Source of the DNA: an uncultured bacterium
Lineage (GTDB): Bacteria; Elusimicrobiota; Elusimicrobia; Elusimicrobiales; Elusimicrobiaceae
Direction of reading: 5' to 3'
Assembly: GCA_949291545.1 (NCBI GenBank)
Contig: CASEWB010000006.1
Span: 310,001 to 374,000, forward strand
DNA: 64,000 bases
A program made the position numbers and the translations under genes. Below the pieces are notes generated by a model. That model saw only the letters and a list, made by a program, of their open reading frames with translations, had not been told where the DNA came from and made no database searches. This document shows positions 17,177 through 27,877 of the stretch, piece by piece (position 1 is the stretch's first letter; every line of letters starts with the position of its first letter).

Positions 17177-19017
17177 TATTCCACCGTCACACTTTTTGCC
17201 AAGTTGCGCGGCTGGTCGATATCACAGCCGAGGCGTTTTGCAATCCAGTAAGCCAAAAATTGCAGCGGCACCACATTAAGCACCGGCTGTAACAAAGCGT
17301 CCGTTTCCGGCACTACAATTACTTGGTCCGAAACATCTTTCGCTTGTTTGGCGCCGTTTTTGGTGGTAATCGCCACCACAAACGCCCCGCGGGCGCGGCA
17401 TTCCTGGCAAGCCGAAAGCATTTTTTCGAACAAATCGTCGTGCGGCATCAACATAAATACCGGGGTGCCTTTATCAATAATGGAAATAGGCCCGTGCTTG
17501 ATTTCCCCCGCGGCAAAACCTTCCGCGCTGCGGTAGGAAACTTCTTTCAGCTTTAAAGCCCCTTCCAAGGCTATTGGGAAATTGACGTTGCGCCCCAAAA
17601 AGATAAACCGGTCCGCTTTGTAAATTTTGCGGGTTAAGTGGCGCACTTCATACTCCAGCTTGACCACTTCGCTCATAGCTTTGGAAAGCTTCATTAATAC
17701 TTTGTAAGCCTTTTCAAACGAAGCGGCGCTTAAATTGCCGTTAGCCTGCCCCAAAAACACGGCCAATGCATACATAGAGGTAATCTGGCTGGTAAAAGCT
17801 TTGGTGGAGGCTACGCTGATTTCCGGCCCGCAGTGCGTAAAGAAAGTACTGTCGCAGGTGCGGGTAAGGGTGGAGCCCAGTACGTTGCAAATTGCCAAGG
17901 TGCGGAAGCCCAACTCTTTGGCTTTTTTGACGGCGCCAATCGTGTCGGCCGTTTCGCCGGATTGGCTGATGGCAATGGCCAATGTGTGGGGCAGCTGCGG
18001 CACGGCGCGGTATTTGTATTCGCTGGCCAAATCCACGCTGACCGGAATACCCGCCAGCTGTTCAATATAATACTTGCCCACCAGCCCGGCGTGATAAGCC
18101 GTACCGCAGGCAATAATATGAATGTTGCGCAAATCCCGAATGCCTTGCGTGTCCAACCCTAAAATTTTGCCAAAGTCCGTGCGCGCCGTGCGCAGGGTAT
18201 CTTCGATAGCTTGGGGCTGGTCGTAAATTTCTTTCAGCATAAAGTGCGGGTAACCGCCTTTTTCGGCGGTTTGCTGGTCCCAAGAAATTTTGACCGGTTT
18301 GACCGCTTTTTCGTTGCCGTCTTTATCCAGCACGGTTACGCCGTCTACATGCAAGAGGGCGATTTCGCCGTCTTCCAAAAACAGCACTTTGTTGGTATGT
18401 TTTAAAAAAGCGGGGACATCGGACGCGAGGAAATTTTCGTCCTTCCCAAGGCCCACTACCATCGGGCTTTGGTTTTTTACGCCAATCAAAAGCCCCGGGG
18501 TGCGCGCCCACAAAACGCCATAAGCGTAAGCTCCGGCAATTTCTTTATTCGTTTTTTGAACGGCTTTCAACAGGCGGTCCGGGTCGTTGGCGGCGCGGAC
18601 GTGCAGCAAGTTTTCCTCGATTAAATGGGCAATTACTTCGGTATCTGTTTCGCTTTTAAAACGATGCCCGCGCGACTCCAACCGCTCGCGCAGCACCAAA
18701 TAGTTTTCAATGATACCATTGTGCACAACAACAATATCCCCTGTGCAATCCGTATGCGGGTGGGAATTTTCTTCACTGGGTTTGCCGTGGGTGGCCCAAC
18801 GCGTGTGCCCAATGCCCGTATTGCCTTTGGGGTTGGCAATTAAAGCGGCTTTTTCCAGCTCGGCCACTTTCCCCACCGAACGAACGGTAACTAATTTGCC
18901 GTCCTGCAAAATAGAAATACCGGCAGAGTCGTAACCGCGGTATTCCAGTTTTTTTAGCCCGTCAATAATATAAGGAACGCTGTTGTTGTTTCCTACATAA
19001 CCAATAATTCCACACAT
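17176..19017 (-). CDS. glmS: Glutamine--fructose-6-phosphate aminotransferase (isomerizing)
   Basis: First enzyme of UDP-GlcNAc synthesis, making glucosamine-6-phosphate. The 613-residue product keeps the catalytic Cys2 after Met removal (MCGIIGYVG), the glutaminase motifs GHTRWATHG and HNGIIENY, two SIS isomerase domains (ISQSGETADT near the middle, SAEGFAAGEIKHGP later) and the C-terminal AKSVTVE. AAGGAG precedes the start. The nine-base gap to pdxJ leaves no room for a glmS ribozyme. Confidence 0.97.
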   Translation of the reverse strand: MCGIIGYVGNNNSVPYIIDGLKKLEYRGYDSAGISILQDGKLVTVRSVGKVAELEKAALIANPKGNTGIGHTRWATHGKPSEENSHPHTDCTGDIVVVHNGIIENYLVLRERLESRGHRFKSETDTEVIAHLIEENLLHVRAANDPDRLLKAVQKTNKEIAGAYAYGVLWARTPGLLIGVKNQSPMVVGLGKDENFLASDVPAFLKHTNKVLFLEDGEIALLHVDGVTVLDKDGNEKAVKPVKISWDQQTAEKGGYPHFMLKEIYDQPQAIEDTLRTARTDFGKILGLDTQGIRDLRNIHIIACGTAYHAGLVGKYYIEQLAGIPVSVDLASEYKYRAVPQLPHTLAIAISQSGETADTIGAVKKAKELGFRTLAICNVLGSTLTRTCDSTFFTHCGPEISVASTKAFTSQITSMYALAVFLGQANGNLSAASFEKAYKVLMKLSKAMSEVVKLEYEVRHLTRKIYKADRFIFLGRNVNFPIALEGALKLKEVSYRSAEGFAAGEIKHGPISIIDKGTPVFMLMPHDDLFEKMLSACQECRARGAFVVAITTKNGAKQAKDVSDQVIVVPETDALLQPVLNVVPLQFLAYWIAKRLGCDIDQPRNLAKSVTVE

Positions 19018-19026
19018 AAGAGCTCC

Positions 19027-19743
19027 TTATAAAAGACCTTTCATTTCGCTTACGGCAGTGGGCAAGCCCGCAAACAAAGAGCGGGTAATAATCGAAAAAC
19101 CGATATTCATACAAGCCATACCGCCAATATCCGCTACGGCCAGCACGTTGTGGTAATCCAACCCGTGCCCGGCGTGCACTTCCAGCCCCAGTTCTTTAGC
19201 TAGCAAGGTGGAAAGAGCCAAATCCTGCAAGAGTTTGCGCGTTTGTTTGGCGGAAGTAGCCTCGCTGTAATCGCGGGTGCACAGTTCCACAATGTCCGCG
19301 CCCAATTTGGCGGCAGTGCGGACGGAAGCGGCATCGGGGCTGATAAACAAGCTGACTAAGATGCCTTTTTTGTGCAGTTTTTCCACCATTTCCATTAAGC
19401 GGCGGGTTACTTTAGACGTAAACTTAAGCCCGCCCGTGGTGGTAACTTCGCCGGGTTCTTCCGGCACAATGCACACGGAAAACGGTTTATATTTCATCGC
19501 GGCTTTTTCCAGCTCCGGCGTGTAGGAACATTCCAAATGAATTTTGCCCGGAAACGTTTTGCACAAAAGGGCCACGTCTTTTTCATTAATGTGGCGCGCG
19601 TCTTTGCGCAAATGCACTACAATATAGTCCGCCCCGGTGGCCAGGCACACGGCGGCGGCGTCTATCGGGTCCGGCCACGGTGCGCGGCGCGCTTGGCGCA
19701 ACGTAGCGATATGATCAATGTTAACCCCTAATTTCAAACTCAT
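19027..19743 (-). CDS. pdxJ: Pyridoxine 5'-phosphate synthase
   Basis: Condenses 1-deoxyxylulose-5-phosphate with 3-amino-1-hydroxyacetone phosphate to give PNP. The 238-residue TIM barrel shows VNIDHIATLRQAR, HLRKDARHI, LECSYTPE and VHAGHGLDYHNV. The start chosen is the ATG at 19741-19743, giving an ATGA overlap with the glmM stop and GGAGG seven bases upstream; an ATG six bases earlier would sit directly on that Shine-Dalgarno. Confidence 0.95.
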   Translation of the reverse strand: MSLKLGVNIDHIATLRQARRAPWPDPIDAAAVCLATGADYIVVHLRKDARHINEKDVALLCKTFPGKIHLECSYTPELEKAAMKYKPFSVCIVPEEPGEVTTTGGLKFTSKVTRRLMEMVEKLHKKGILVSLFISPDAASVRTAAKLGADIVELCTRDYSEATSAKQTRKLLQDLALSTLLAKELGLEVHAGHGLDYHNVLAVADIGGMACMNIGFSIITRSLFAGLPTAVSEMKGLL

Positions 19744-21092
19744 TTGCATACCTCCGTTTTTTGGCGGAATAGCGTTTCCACTTGGTTCATTACGCGGTCC
19801 ACCACGGTTTCGTCGTCCCCCTCTACTAAAATGCGCAGTTTGGGTTCGGTGCCGCTGTAACGCACAATCACGCGCCCGCGGCCGTTCATGGTTTTTTCGA
19901 TTTCGGCTACGCCCGGCAAAAAACCTTCCAGTTTATCCAGCGGGGTTTTTTGGGTGACGTGCACCGCTTTGAGTTTGCTGGGGTATTTTTTCCAGCGGTC
20001 GGCAAACCAGCTGACCGGATGCCCGGATTTTTTGACAAATTGCAAAAATTGCAAGGCGGACAAAATACCGTCCCCCGTGTTGGCGAACCGGCGGAAAATG
20101 ATGTGGCCGGATGTTTCGCCCCCGATGGATAAATTGCCTTTTTCCAACGCTTCGGAAACGTATTTGTCGCCCACGGTGGTCAGTTCCACGTCCACGCCGT
20201 GTTCTTTTAAATAATTGATGCAGCCCAAATTGGCCATAATGGTCAGCACGGCTTTGTTGCCGTTTAACAGGCCGGCTTGCTTCATACATAAAGCAGAGGA
20301 AGCGATAATATTATCGCCGTCTAATTGGCGGCCTTTTTCGTCGGAAGCGATTACGCGGTCGGCGTCACCGTCGAAGCTAAACCCGACAAACGCCCCTTCT
20401 TTGGCCGTCAGCTGCTGCATAAATTCGGTATGCAAGGCGCCCACATTTTTGTTGATGTTGGTGCCGTCCGGCTTGGCGCCCGTTACCACCACTTCCATTC
20501 CCAGGCCGGCAAACACGTTCACAGCCACTTTAGAGCTGGCGCCGTTGGCGCAGTCCAGCACGACCTTGGTTCCTTTTAATAGAGAAGCGTCCACCGTAGA
20601 CATCAAAAACTGTTCATACGCTTTTACCAAAGACTCGTCTTGCTTAAACGCTCCTTTGGGGGCGGGGACAGTTTGAAGGCTTTCAATTTCGGCTTCAATG
20701 GAATTTTCCAATTCTTCGGGGAGTTTGGTGCCGTGGTTGGTAAAAAACTTAATGCCGTTAAATTCGGCCGGATTGTGGCTGGCGGAAATGACCACGCCGC
20801 ACAAGCTGCCGGTGTATTTAACCAAATAGGCAACGGCCGGGGTGGGCGCAATGCCTACGCTAATGACGTCCGCGCCGCTGGCGCGGATCCCTTTTTCCAG
20901 CGCGGCCAAAATGGCCGGGCCGGAAGCGCGCGAGTCCTGCGCGATAATAACCTGGGGCTTTAGATGCTCGCTCTTGGCATATTCCTGCAGTTTGCGCAAG
21001 GCGGCATAGCCCAATTTTTGGATGAAATCATCCACCAACGGGAACTGGCCTGCTACGGCCCGAACCCCGTCGGTTCCAAAGTATTTTCCCAT
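19740..21092 (-). CDS. glmM: Phosphoglucosamine mutase
   Basis: Converts glucosamine-6-phosphate to glucosamine-1-phosphate. The 450-residue product shows FGTDGVRAVAG at the N-terminus, the phosphoserine loop VISASHNPAEFNGIKFF (Ser near residue 102), the metal loop FDGDADRV, the sugar loop GGETSGHI and the C-terminal RYSGTEPKLRILVEG. It functions with glmS two genes downstream. AAGGAAG lies six bases before the ATG. Confidence 0.96.
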   Translation of the reverse strand: MGKYFGTDGVRAVAGQFPLVDDFIQKLGYAALRKLQEYAKSEHLKPQVIIAQDSRASGPAILAALEKGIRASGADVISVGIAPTPAVAYLVKYTGSLCGVVISASHNPAEFNGIKFFTNHGTKLPEELENSIEAEIESLQTVPAPKGAFKQDESLVKAYEQFLMSTVDASLLKGTKVVLDCANGASSKVAVNVFAGLGMEVVVTGAKPDGTNINKNVGALHTEFMQQLTAKEGAFVGFSFDGDADRVIASDEKGRQLDGDNIIASSALCMKQAGLLNGNKAVLTIMANLGCINYLKEHGVDVELTTVGDKYVSEALEKGNLSIGGETSGHIIFRRFANTGDGILSALQFLQFVKKSGHPVSWFADRWKKYPSKLKAVHVTQKTPLDKLEGFLPGVAEIEKTMNGRGRVIVRYSGTEPKLRILVEGDDETVVDRVMNQVETLFRQKTEVCK

Positions 21093-21171
21093 ACATACTT
21101 CCTTTTGCGCCGCCCAAGAGCCAAACGGCCCCGTCCGCGGCGCGGCAATTTCCCTTCGTACGGTGAGTGCC

Positions 21172-23103
21172 TTAAAAGAGTTCCGCCTGTTGTGCCTCCG
21201 GCTGGACAGCTTTCGGCGCCTTCGGTTCCTCTTTTGCGGGTTCTTCCGCCGTGGGCTGCGGCTGTGCGTCCTCTTGTGCCGCGGGTTTCAAGCCCAGTAT
21301 TTCGTCAATCTCGGCGGCATCGACCACTTCTTTTTCCAGCAGTCTTTTCACCAATTTGTCGAACGCGGCGCGGTTTTTGGTGATAATGTCTTTCGCGCGC
21401 GCATAGGACGACTTAATCAAATTCATTATTTCTTCGTCAATTTCGCGGGCCAATTCCTGCGAATAGGTGTTGTGGCGGGATAAATCCCGGCCTAAAAACA
21501 CTTCGCCTTCGTCGCCGGACGGCAAGGCAATCGGGCCCAGTTTTTCGCTCATACCCAGCTCCATCACCATTTTGCGGGCATAAGCCATTGTTTTGTTCAA
21601 ATCGTCGCTGGCGCCGGAAGTAATTTCGCCAAACACAATTTCTTCGGCCGCACGGCCGGCGAGCAAAATGCACAGCTTATCCAGCAGTTCGGATTTGCTC
21701 GTTAAAAATTTATCTTCCAACGGCAGCTGCAGCGTGTACCCCAACGCCTGGCCGCGGGGAATAATGGTGACTTTGTGCACCGGGTCGGAATGGTTTGTCA
21801 AACGGGCAACCACCGTGTGGCCCACTTCGTGCGCGGCAATGATGCGCTGTTCCTTTTTGGAAATGATGCGGCTTTTCTTCTGCGGGCCGGCAATCACACG
21901 TTCCACCGCTTCGTCCATATCGCTTTTGGTTACGGCGTCTTTATCGGCGCGGGCGGCCAAAATGGCGGCTTCGTTTACGACGTTGGCCAAATCCGCCCCC
22001 ACAAAACCCGGGGTTCCCTTGGCCACCACCTTCAAGTCCACTTCGGGGGCCAATTTTACTTTACGGGCGTGCACTTTCAAAATTTCTTCGCGGCCTTTCA
22101 GGTCCGGCGCGGGTACGGAAATGTGGCGGTCAAAGCGGCCGGGGCGGATAAGCGCCGGGTCCAACACGTCCGGGCGGTTGGTGGACGCCATTAAAATAAT
22201 GCCTTGTTTGCTTTCAAAACCGTCCAGTTCAATCAGCAACTGGTTGAGCGTTTGTTCGCGTTCGTCGTGCCCGCCGCCAATACCGGCAAAACGGCGCCGG
22301 CCGACGGCGTCCAATTCGTCAATAAAAATAATAGCCGGGGAATTTTTTTTGGCTTGGTCAAACAAATCGCGCACGCGCGCCGCGCCTACGCCCACGAACA
22401 TTTCCACAAATTCGGAAGCCGAAGCTGAGAAAAACGCCACACCGGCTTCGCCCGCGACGGCCTTGGCCAAAAGCGTTTTGCCCGTGCCGGGGGCCCCATA
22501 CAGGAGCACGCCTTTAGGCAGTTTGCCGCCTAATTTTTGGAATTTTTTGGGGTTTTTCAAAAATTTAATTACGTCCTGCAGTTCTTCTTTGGCTTCTTCG
22601 CAGCCGGCCACATCTTTAAACGTAACCGTCTGCTGGGAAGGGTCCTGCATTTTAGCTTTGGAACGGGCAAAGTTCATAGCGCTGCGGCCGTCGCTTCTTT
22701 GCGGGCGCAGGAAAATAAACCACCACAATCCAATCAGCAAGAAAATCCACAACAAATTAAACAGAATATTGCCCAACCAGCTATTGTCCTGTTCGGCTTT
22801 GTACTTGATGTTGGCAGCCGAAAGTTGGCTGACCAGTTCCGGGTCTTCCATACGAACGGTTTTGAAAGGGGCAAATTCCCCTTTTTCGTTCTTGTACATA
22901 CCGGAAATGACGCCCGGGGCGACCGTTAAATCCGACACTTCGGCCGCGGCCACTTTGTTTTTAAATTCGGAATAATCCAACACCGCCTGTTTGGTGCCGG
23001 GCTTGTTAAACAACAGCACGGCCAATACAAACACGGCTATCCAGCCTACAATCTGTCCAACGGAAACAATCCGGCGGTTATTCTGATTTTTGTTGTTCTT
23101 CAT
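21172..23103 (-). CDS. ftsH: ATP-dependent zinc metalloprotease FtsH
   Basis: Membrane AAA+ protease degrading misfolded membrane proteins and regulators. The 643-residue product has two transmembrane segments (about residues 12-30 and 108-128) bounding a periplasmic domain, Walker A GAPGTGKT, Walker [12 protein letters not shown], the second region of homology, and the zinc site HEVGH in the peptidase domain. The tail is Pro/Glu/Ala-rich. Its ATG overlaps the hpt stop by one base, a conserved hpt-ftsH arrangement. Confidence 0.97.
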   Translation of the reverse strand: MKNNKNQNNRRIVSVGQIVGWIAVFVLAVLLFNKPGTKQAVLDYSEFKNKVAAAEVSDLTVAPGVISGMYKNEKGEFAPFKTVRMEDPELVSQLSAANIKYKAEQDNSWLGNILFNLLWIFLLIGLWWFIFLRPQRSDGRSAMNFARSKAKMQDPSQQTVTFKDVAGCEEAKEELQDVIKFLKNPKKFQKLGGKLPKGVLLYGAPGTGKTLLAKAVAGEAGVAFFSASASEFVEMFVGVGAARVRDLFDQAKKNSPAIIFIDELDAVGRRRFAGIGGGHDEREQTLNQLLIELDGFESKQGIILMASTNRPDVLDPALIRPGRFDRHISVPAPDLKGREEILKVHARKVKLAPEVDLKVVAKGTPGFVGADLANVVNEAAILAARADKDAVTKSDMDEAVERVIAGPQKKSRIISKKEQRIIAAHEVGHTVVARLTNHSDPVHKVTIIPRGQALGYTLQLPLEDKFLTSKSELLDKLCILLAGRAAEEIVFGEITSGASDDLNKTMAYARKMVMELGMSEKLGPIALPSGDEGEVFLGRDLSRHNTYSQELAREIDEEIMNLIKSSYARAKDIITKNRAAFDKLVKRLLEKEVVDAAEIDEILGLKPAAQEDAQPQPTAEEPAKEEPKAPKAVQPEAQQAELF

Positions 23104-23630
23104 TATTTTCTAAATACCCCTATATACGGCAAGTTGCGGTACAACTCGTTGTAATCCAGCCCGTAGCCAATGACAAATTCGTCCCCTACGGTAAACCCCA
23201 CATATTTGGGGTGAATATCCGCTTTGCGGTTGCACGGTTTATCCAGCAGGCAGCAAATTTCGATGCTGGCGGCACCGCGGTTTTTTAAATTGCCCATCAA
23301 ATAATTAAGCGTCAGCCCCGTATCCACAATGTCTTCCACCACCACTACATGGCGGCCTTTGATGCTTTCGCGCAAGTCCAACATGGTGCGTACTTGGCCC
23401 GTGCTAGACGTGCCCGAATAAGAGGACAGGCACATAAAATCCATATTGCAATCTACGCTGATGTTCTTCATTAAATCGGAATAAAACAAAATGCACCCGC
23501 GCAAAATCCCCACAAAAAGCGGCGTTTTGCCGCGGTAGTCGGCAGAGATTTGGCGGCCCAATTCGGCCACCCGGTTGGCTAATTGTTCTTCAGAAAATAA
23601 TACACGTTCCAAAATAGGATTTTCAGGCAT
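23103..23630 (-). CDS. hpt: Hypoxanthine phosphoribosyltransferase
   Basis: Purine salvage enzyme forming IMP or GMP. The 175-residue product has the PRPP motif VVVVEDIVDTGLTL, GILRGCILFYSDL, and the C-terminal YVGFTVGDEFVIGYGLDY. The start is ATG at 23628-23630 with GGAGGG seven bases upstream; a longer in-frame extension reads through GC-rich non-conserved sequence. It leads the hpt-ftsH pair. Confidence 0.94.
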   Translation of the reverse strand: MPENPILERVLFSEEQLANRVAELGRQISADYRGKTPLFVGILRGCILFYSDLMKNISVDCNMDFMCLSSYSGTSSTGQVRTMLDLRESIKGRHVVVVEDIVDTGLTLNYLMGNLKNRGAASIEICCLLDKPCNRKADIHPKYVGFTVGDEFVIGYGLDYNELYRNLPYIGVFRK

Positions 23631-23784
23631 AAGCCCTCCAATAGAGAATATACATAAAGGATACCTTTTTTTCGCCCGAAAATAAAGCCGCGCCGCGCCC
23701 CCCGGCCCCCGCAGCCTCTCCCCGGGGTGCAGGGCCCACACCCCAGTAGGCCTTTTGGCCCTGTTTTTTGCCGTATTTCTTATT

Positions 23785-23799
23785 TATTATATGGATATG
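23785..23799 (+). promoter_or_regulatory. Putative leaderless promoter of the secreted ChaN/EreA-like gene
   Basis: TATTAT at 23785-23790 is followed by six bases and then the ATG at 23797-23799, with no Shine-Dalgarno. The same spacing recurs at four other genes in the window. Confidence 0.45.
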
Positions 23800-25161
23800 A
23801 AACACATTACTTTTTCTATATTATGTTTCCTCTGCCCCCTCTTGGCGGCGGCACAAGTTCTCCCAGGGCTTCCTTCCGTTTCACAAAAAGCACCCGCAGA
23901 CAAAATTGCCCAAAAAATTGAAGAACAAATAAAAAACCAAGCTCCCCGCCAGGATTCGTCCTTCTCCGGCGCCCAAAAAGCGCTGCAGGACGTGATTCAA
24001 AAAAACCCGATACAAACTATTTCCTGGAAAGAATTTAAAGCCTTAAATAACCGGGCCAAAGAACGGGAGCTCGCTTCCCGAAAAATGGATTTAAAATTAG
24101 CCCAGCAACAACTCACTGCGAACAAAGGGAAAATACCCTTTCAAAACTCTTGGCCGGATTATACGGAATTGTTAAAAGGGTTTACCCACATCTACATAGG
24201 GGAAGATCACGGCACCATGTCCACCCCGGCGGAAACAATCCGCCTCCTGCAGGCCCTGCGCAAGCTGCACCCAAACAAGCGCATTTTGTTGGCGTCGGAA
24301 TTTTCCGTAATAAATAAACTAAACGAATTTCCTCTGGCGCAAGCCAACGAGATTAACTTTCTGACCAATCTCTACCCAGAAGTAAACCAAGCCGCCGATG
24401 CACTAAACATTGACCAACTGGGGTTAGATAGCCGCTATGTCAGCTGGGAAGAAGACGAACACGGGCCTTTTTTGCTTATCCAATGCGGGAAATACCTTAT
24501 AAAACGCTACCTGACGCGTCAAGAAGAAGACAATATTCAAGAAGTATATTCCGTCCTTGAAATGACGTTGGGGTCCTCTCCTTTTGGCATTTTGGAACGC
24601 AACCGCCAATGGGTGCGCTACATCAAAGCAGTGCAGCCGTTTTATGACATTATTGTAATATACGCGGGCCAAGGTCATCTAGTAGACACTTTATCGAACG
24701 ATTTGCCCTCCTTGTTGGATACGCCGGACTTTGTTAACCTGTATTTTATTCCGACAGAAGGCACCAATCCCGACGAAGAACAAACGTATATATCTGTCGC
24801 GGAAAATACCGATCGGCAAAATCTGGGCGTGCTTGAACAATCCTATGAACTGCAAGACCAAACGGAGCAAGTCTTGTTAGACAAAATGGAAATGTCTGGC
24901 GAATGGACCGACCCTAACAAGCCGTTTTGGGGAAAGGTCAACTCCTTTTTCCCCTTATACAACAAAAATATCCCCGGCAAAGAGGTCATTATTTACCTGC
25001 CGTTAACCGGCGTAAAAATGCCCGAAATCCAACCGGTAGGTAAACCCCAGCCCCAAAAAGCACAGCCGGCAACGCCTCAGACTAAAAAAGCTTTGCGCGT
25101 ACCGGCGCCACCAAAGCCAAAAAATTTAGATAGTCTGCGCTACGGCAATTCTTATATTTAA
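23797..25161 (+). CDS. Secreted protein of the ChaN/EreA/TraB-like superfamily (probable)
   Basis: The 454-residue product has a signal peptide (MKHITFSILCFLCPLLAAAQ). A Gln/Lys-rich region to about residue 125 precedes a domain with IYIGEDHG (near 143), ILLASEFS (near 178), an RNRQWVRYI motif and IVIYAGQGH (near 300). Paired GE-x-H and G-x-GH histidines with an RN-x-W helix resemble the ChaN haem-binding, EreA and TraB proteins; this is a motif judgement, not a search. The C-terminus is Pro/Lys-rich. A homologue with the same motifs lies at 44176-45390 but is broken. The start follows a -10 box by six bases with no Shine-Dalgarno; earlier in-frame starts would spoil the signal peptide. Confidence 0.65.
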   Translation: MKHITFSILCFLCPLLAAAQVLPGLPSVSQKAPADKIAQKIEEQIKNQAPRQDSSFSGAQKALQDVIQKNPIQTISWKEFKALNNRAKERELASRKMDLKLAQQQLTANKGKIPFQNSWPDYTELLKGFTHIYIGEDHGTMSTPAETIRLLQALRKLHPNKRILLASEFSVINKLNEFPLAQANEINFLTNLYPEVNQAADALNIDQLGLDSRYVSWEEDEHGPFLLIQCGKYLIKRYLTRQEEDNIQEVYSVLEMTLGSSPFGILERNRQWVRYIKAVQPFYDIIVIYAGQGHLVDTLSNDLPSLLDTPDFVNLYFIPTEGTNPDEEQTYISVAENTDRQNLGVLEQSYELQDQTEQVLLDKMEMSGEWTDPNKPFWGKVNSFFPLYNKNIPGKEVIIYLPLTGVKMPEIQPVGKPQPQKAQPATPQTKKALRVPAPPKPKNLDSLRYGNSYI

Positions 25162-25172
25162 AACAGCCTACA

Positions 25173-25207
25173 CAAAAAACTCCGGGCATTTGCCCGGAGT
25201 TTTTGTT
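25173..25207. terminator. Bidirectional terminator
   Basis: ACTCCGGGC at 25179 pairs with GCCCGGAGT ending at 25200, with A6 before and TTTTTG after. It separates convergent transcripts of the ChaN-like gene and the mutSL operon. Confidence 0.85.
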
Positions 25208-25218
25208 TGATTGTTTTT

Positions 25219-26007
25219 TTATTTCCCTATAAAAAATTCAGGTTCTTTGCGTGCGCCAAACTTGAGGGCAAACACTTTCCCCGCCGCCGCCAGCAACAGT
25301 TTGTTCACGTCGCGCGCCCCGTGCGGACAAACAGATACGCACCGCATGCAGGAAATACACCGCGTTTTATCAGTTTGGTTGGGGTGCTCCAGCGCAATAG
25401 CTCCCACCGGGCACGAACGGGCACACAGCCCGCATTGTACGCATGCCTTGGAAGCTTCGGGTTTAAAAGGAATGGAGGGATAACCCCGATACGGGCGGTT
25501 GCCTTTTACGGCTGGAATAGACAACGCTTGCGCCGAGGCAACTTGCTGCAGGGCTTGCCAAATCTGCTGGGCAAAATCCGCCAGTTTTTGCGCGTCTTGC
25601 CCGTCCGGCCGGCCCACCGCGATACCGGGCATTAACGAATGCTCGGCCACTGGCGCCGCACACGCAAAAGGGACAAACCCCTTTCCTAACGCGATATCCT
25701 GCATTTCCAACAATGCGTCGTCATAATCCCGGTTGCCAAACACCGCCAGCAAAACAGCCGGGGTATGGCTTCCCTGCATACCGGCAAACCGCTGGGCTGC
25801 CGCAGCCGGGATGCGCCCACCATATACGGGCGCGGCAAAAACGACCAATTCGTCCGGCCCAAAAGAGGCAGGCTCTTCTTGCGCGGGGCGGGAAGTAACG
25901 TCCAGCCATTGGGCCGGCAGCGGCAACGCTTTGACGAAAGCTTCCGCCGCTTTGTGCGTGCGCCCCGTGGCGCTGAAAAATACGACCGAAAGTTTAGTAA
26001 TGTTCAT
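25219..26007 (-). CDS. EFR1-like flavodoxin-ferredoxin fusion
   Basis: The 262-residue product combines an N-terminal flavodoxin-like domain (VVFFSATGRTHKAAE, phosphate loop at residues 10-20; AAPVYGGRIP) with two C-terminal [4Fe-4S] motifs, CVQCGLCARSCP and CISCMRCVSVCP. This is the layout of EFR1-family electron carriers, which are typical of strict anaerobes. The start is the ATG at 26005-26007 with GGGAG six bases upstream, one base beyond the mutL stop. The redox partner is unknown; being last in the mutSL operon is probably incidental. Confidence 0.85.
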   Translation of the reverse strand: MNITKLSVVFFSATGRTHKAAEAFVKALPLPAQWLDVTSRPAQEEPASFGPDELVVFAAPVYGGRIPAAAAQRFAGMQGSHTPAVLLAVFGNRDYDDALLEMQDIALGKGFVPFACAAPVAEHSLMPGIAVGRPDGQDAQKLADFAQQIWQALQQVASAQALSIPAVKGNRPYRGYPSIPFKPEASKACVQCGLCARSCPVGAIALEHPNQTDKTRCISCMRCVSVCPHGARDVNKLLLAAAGKVFALKFGARKEPEFFIGK

Positions 26008-26008
26008 T

Positions 26009-27877
26009 CTATCTCCCAAATAATTTATCCAGCTGTTTCATATTCAGCTGCGCCACGCACGGCCGCCCGTGCGGGCAGTGCATGCCGTCTTGGCACTTTT
26101 TCATATTTTCCAACAGGGCTTCGGCCTCGGCGGGGGAAATAGCGTCGTGCGCTTTGATGGCTTTTTTGCAGGCCAGCATGGCCACCATTTTGCGCTTTAA
26201 ACTTTCGGTGGATTTGGAGGGGTCCCCCACTACTTGCGAAAGCGAAATAATAAACGCTTTCATATCGTCTTCTTTAAAGCGAATCATATGCGGCATGGTG
26301 CGCACCAATACGGTATGAGCCGAAAAAGGCTCCAACTCAAACCCGGCCGTTTTCAGCCAATCCGCCCACGACAAAAGCGTCTCGGCATTGGAAGGCGGCA
26401 AATCCACATGCACCGGAAACAACAATTTTTGTACTTTTACGTCCCGGCGGTCAAAAGCGGCCAAATAGTGTTCAAACAACACGCGTTCTTGCGCGGCGTG
26501 CTGGTCAATCACCACCAGCCCTTCCGGGTTTTCAAACAGCAGGTAACTGCGCTGCAGCTGCCCCAAATAATGGTACGGCCCGTGATACCACGCCGGGTCC
26601 CCCGCGGTATGCAAATTGCCCTCCGGGTCAGCCGGCGGGTCGGACTCGGCTTGCGCCGCCGGGCGGGCCACATACTCTACCGGGTCTTCCGTTTCCCGCA
26701 CCATAAAATGGGGTTTCGGTGCAAACGCACTCGGCAACGGTTGGGTGGCCGGGCAGAAAGCGGCATAAGTTTCCATAGGGGTAGGAGGCGCCGGTTTAAA
26801 AAGTTGTTCGGCGGACGGCTGTGCCTGCGGCGGCAGCGTAATAGGCGGAACCGGTGCGGGCACTTGCACTTCTACGGGGCGTGCATTGGAAAAAACCGTT
26901 TCCCCCACGGCGTGCATCAAAAAACCGAACACTTTATTTTCGTTTACAAAGCGGATATCGCGCTTTTGGGGGTGGATGTTAACATCAAAATCGGACGGAT
27001 TAAGCGTCAAATACACCAAAAAAGCCGGGTGGCGGTCTTTCGGGCGGACGTTTTGGTACGCTTTGTAAACGGCCTGCTGCACCGTTTTGGAATCAATCGG
27101 ACGACGGTTGACAAATACATACTGCATATCCCGCACCGCCACCAGTTTGTCCGCCGGCGTGACAAACAGTTTAAGGCCCATTTCGTCAAATTCTTTAAAC
27201 AGCAAAGTGGAGGCTACTTCGTCGCCCAAAATTTGCCGGGCGCGGGATTTTACCGCCTCCGAAAGAGGTTCCTTTTGTGCGGGCAAATCATACACCGAGC
27301 GGCCGTTAATGTTCACCCGGTAGCTAACAGTTAAGTTGGCCAGGGCACTTTCTTCTATTACTTTTAGCAGGCAGGCGCGTTCATATGCGTCGCTCTTTAA
27401 AAACTTCAAACGGGCGGGGACGTTGTAAAACAGGTCGCGTATTTCCACCGTTGTTCCTTTGATAGCCGGCGCCGGGCTTTTGGCCACTACTTTGCTGGCG
27501 TGCAGTTCTAAACGGTTCCCGGAGCCTTCCCCGGTACAGCTGGTAAGCGTTAGGCGCGAAACGGCTGCCGCGGAATAAAGCGCCTCGCCGCGGAAGCCAA
27601 ACGTGTGCAGCGTGTCCAAATCGCCAAACGTGCGGATTTTGCTCGTCGCATGGCGCAGGACGCAAAGTTCCAGATCTTCCGCACTCATGCCGCAGCCGTT
27701 GTCGTTCACGCGGATTAAATCCCGCCCGGAGCCCTCTATATCTATATTAATGCTAGTGGCTCCGGCGTCCACGGCGTTTTCCAACAGTTCCTTGAGCACA
27801 CCCGCCGGGCGTTCAATCACTTCGCCCGCGGCGATTTTCCCGGCTGTCTTTTCGTCTAATACGCGTATGTTACTCAT
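26009..27877 (-). CDS. mutL: DNA mismatch repair protein MutL, endonuclease type
   Basis: The 622-residue product has the GHKL ATPase N-domain ([29 protein letters not shown]) and a dimerisation domain carrying the nicking-site motif DQHA-x2-E-x4-E ([12 protein letters not shown]) plus ACKKAIK and CPHGRP. Those motifs mark MutL proteins with latent endonuclease activity, as in organisms lacking MutH. The middle third is a Pro/Ala-rich linker. It overlaps mutS by eight bases. Confidence 0.95.
   Translation of the reverse strand: MSNIRVLDEKTAGKIAAGEVIERPAGVLKELLENAVDAGATSINIDIEGSGRDLIRVNDNGCGMSAEDLELCVLRHATSKIRTFGDLDTLHTFGFRGEALYSAAAVSRLTLTSCTGEGSGNRLELHASKVVAKSPAPAIKGTTVEIRDLFYNVPARLKFLKSDAYERACLLKVIEESALANLTVSYRVNINGRSVYDLPAQKEPLSEAVKSRARQILGDEVASTLLFKEFDEMGLKLFVTPADKLVAVRDMQYVFVNRRPIDSKTVQQAVYKAYQNVRPKDRHPAFLVYLTLNPSDFDVNIHPQKRDIRFVNENKVFGFLMHAVGETVFSNARPVEVQVPAPVPPITLPPQAQPSAEQLFKPAPPTPMETYAAFCPATQPLPSAFAPKPHFMVRETEDPVEYVARPAAQAESDPPADPEGNLHTAGDPAWYHGPYHYLGQLQRSYLLFENPEGLVVIDQHAAQERVLFEHYLAAFDRRDVKVQKLLFPVHVDLPPSNAETLLSWADWLKTAGFELEPFSAHTVLVRTMPHMIRFKEDDMKAFIISLSQVVGDPSKSTESLKRKMVAMLACKKAIKAHDAISPAEAEALLENMKKCQDGMHCPHGRPCVAQLNMKQLDKLFGR

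Noticed and set aside
19018..19026. glmS ribozyme upstream of glmS
   Set aside because: Only nine bases separate glmS from pdxJ, too short for the ribozyme.
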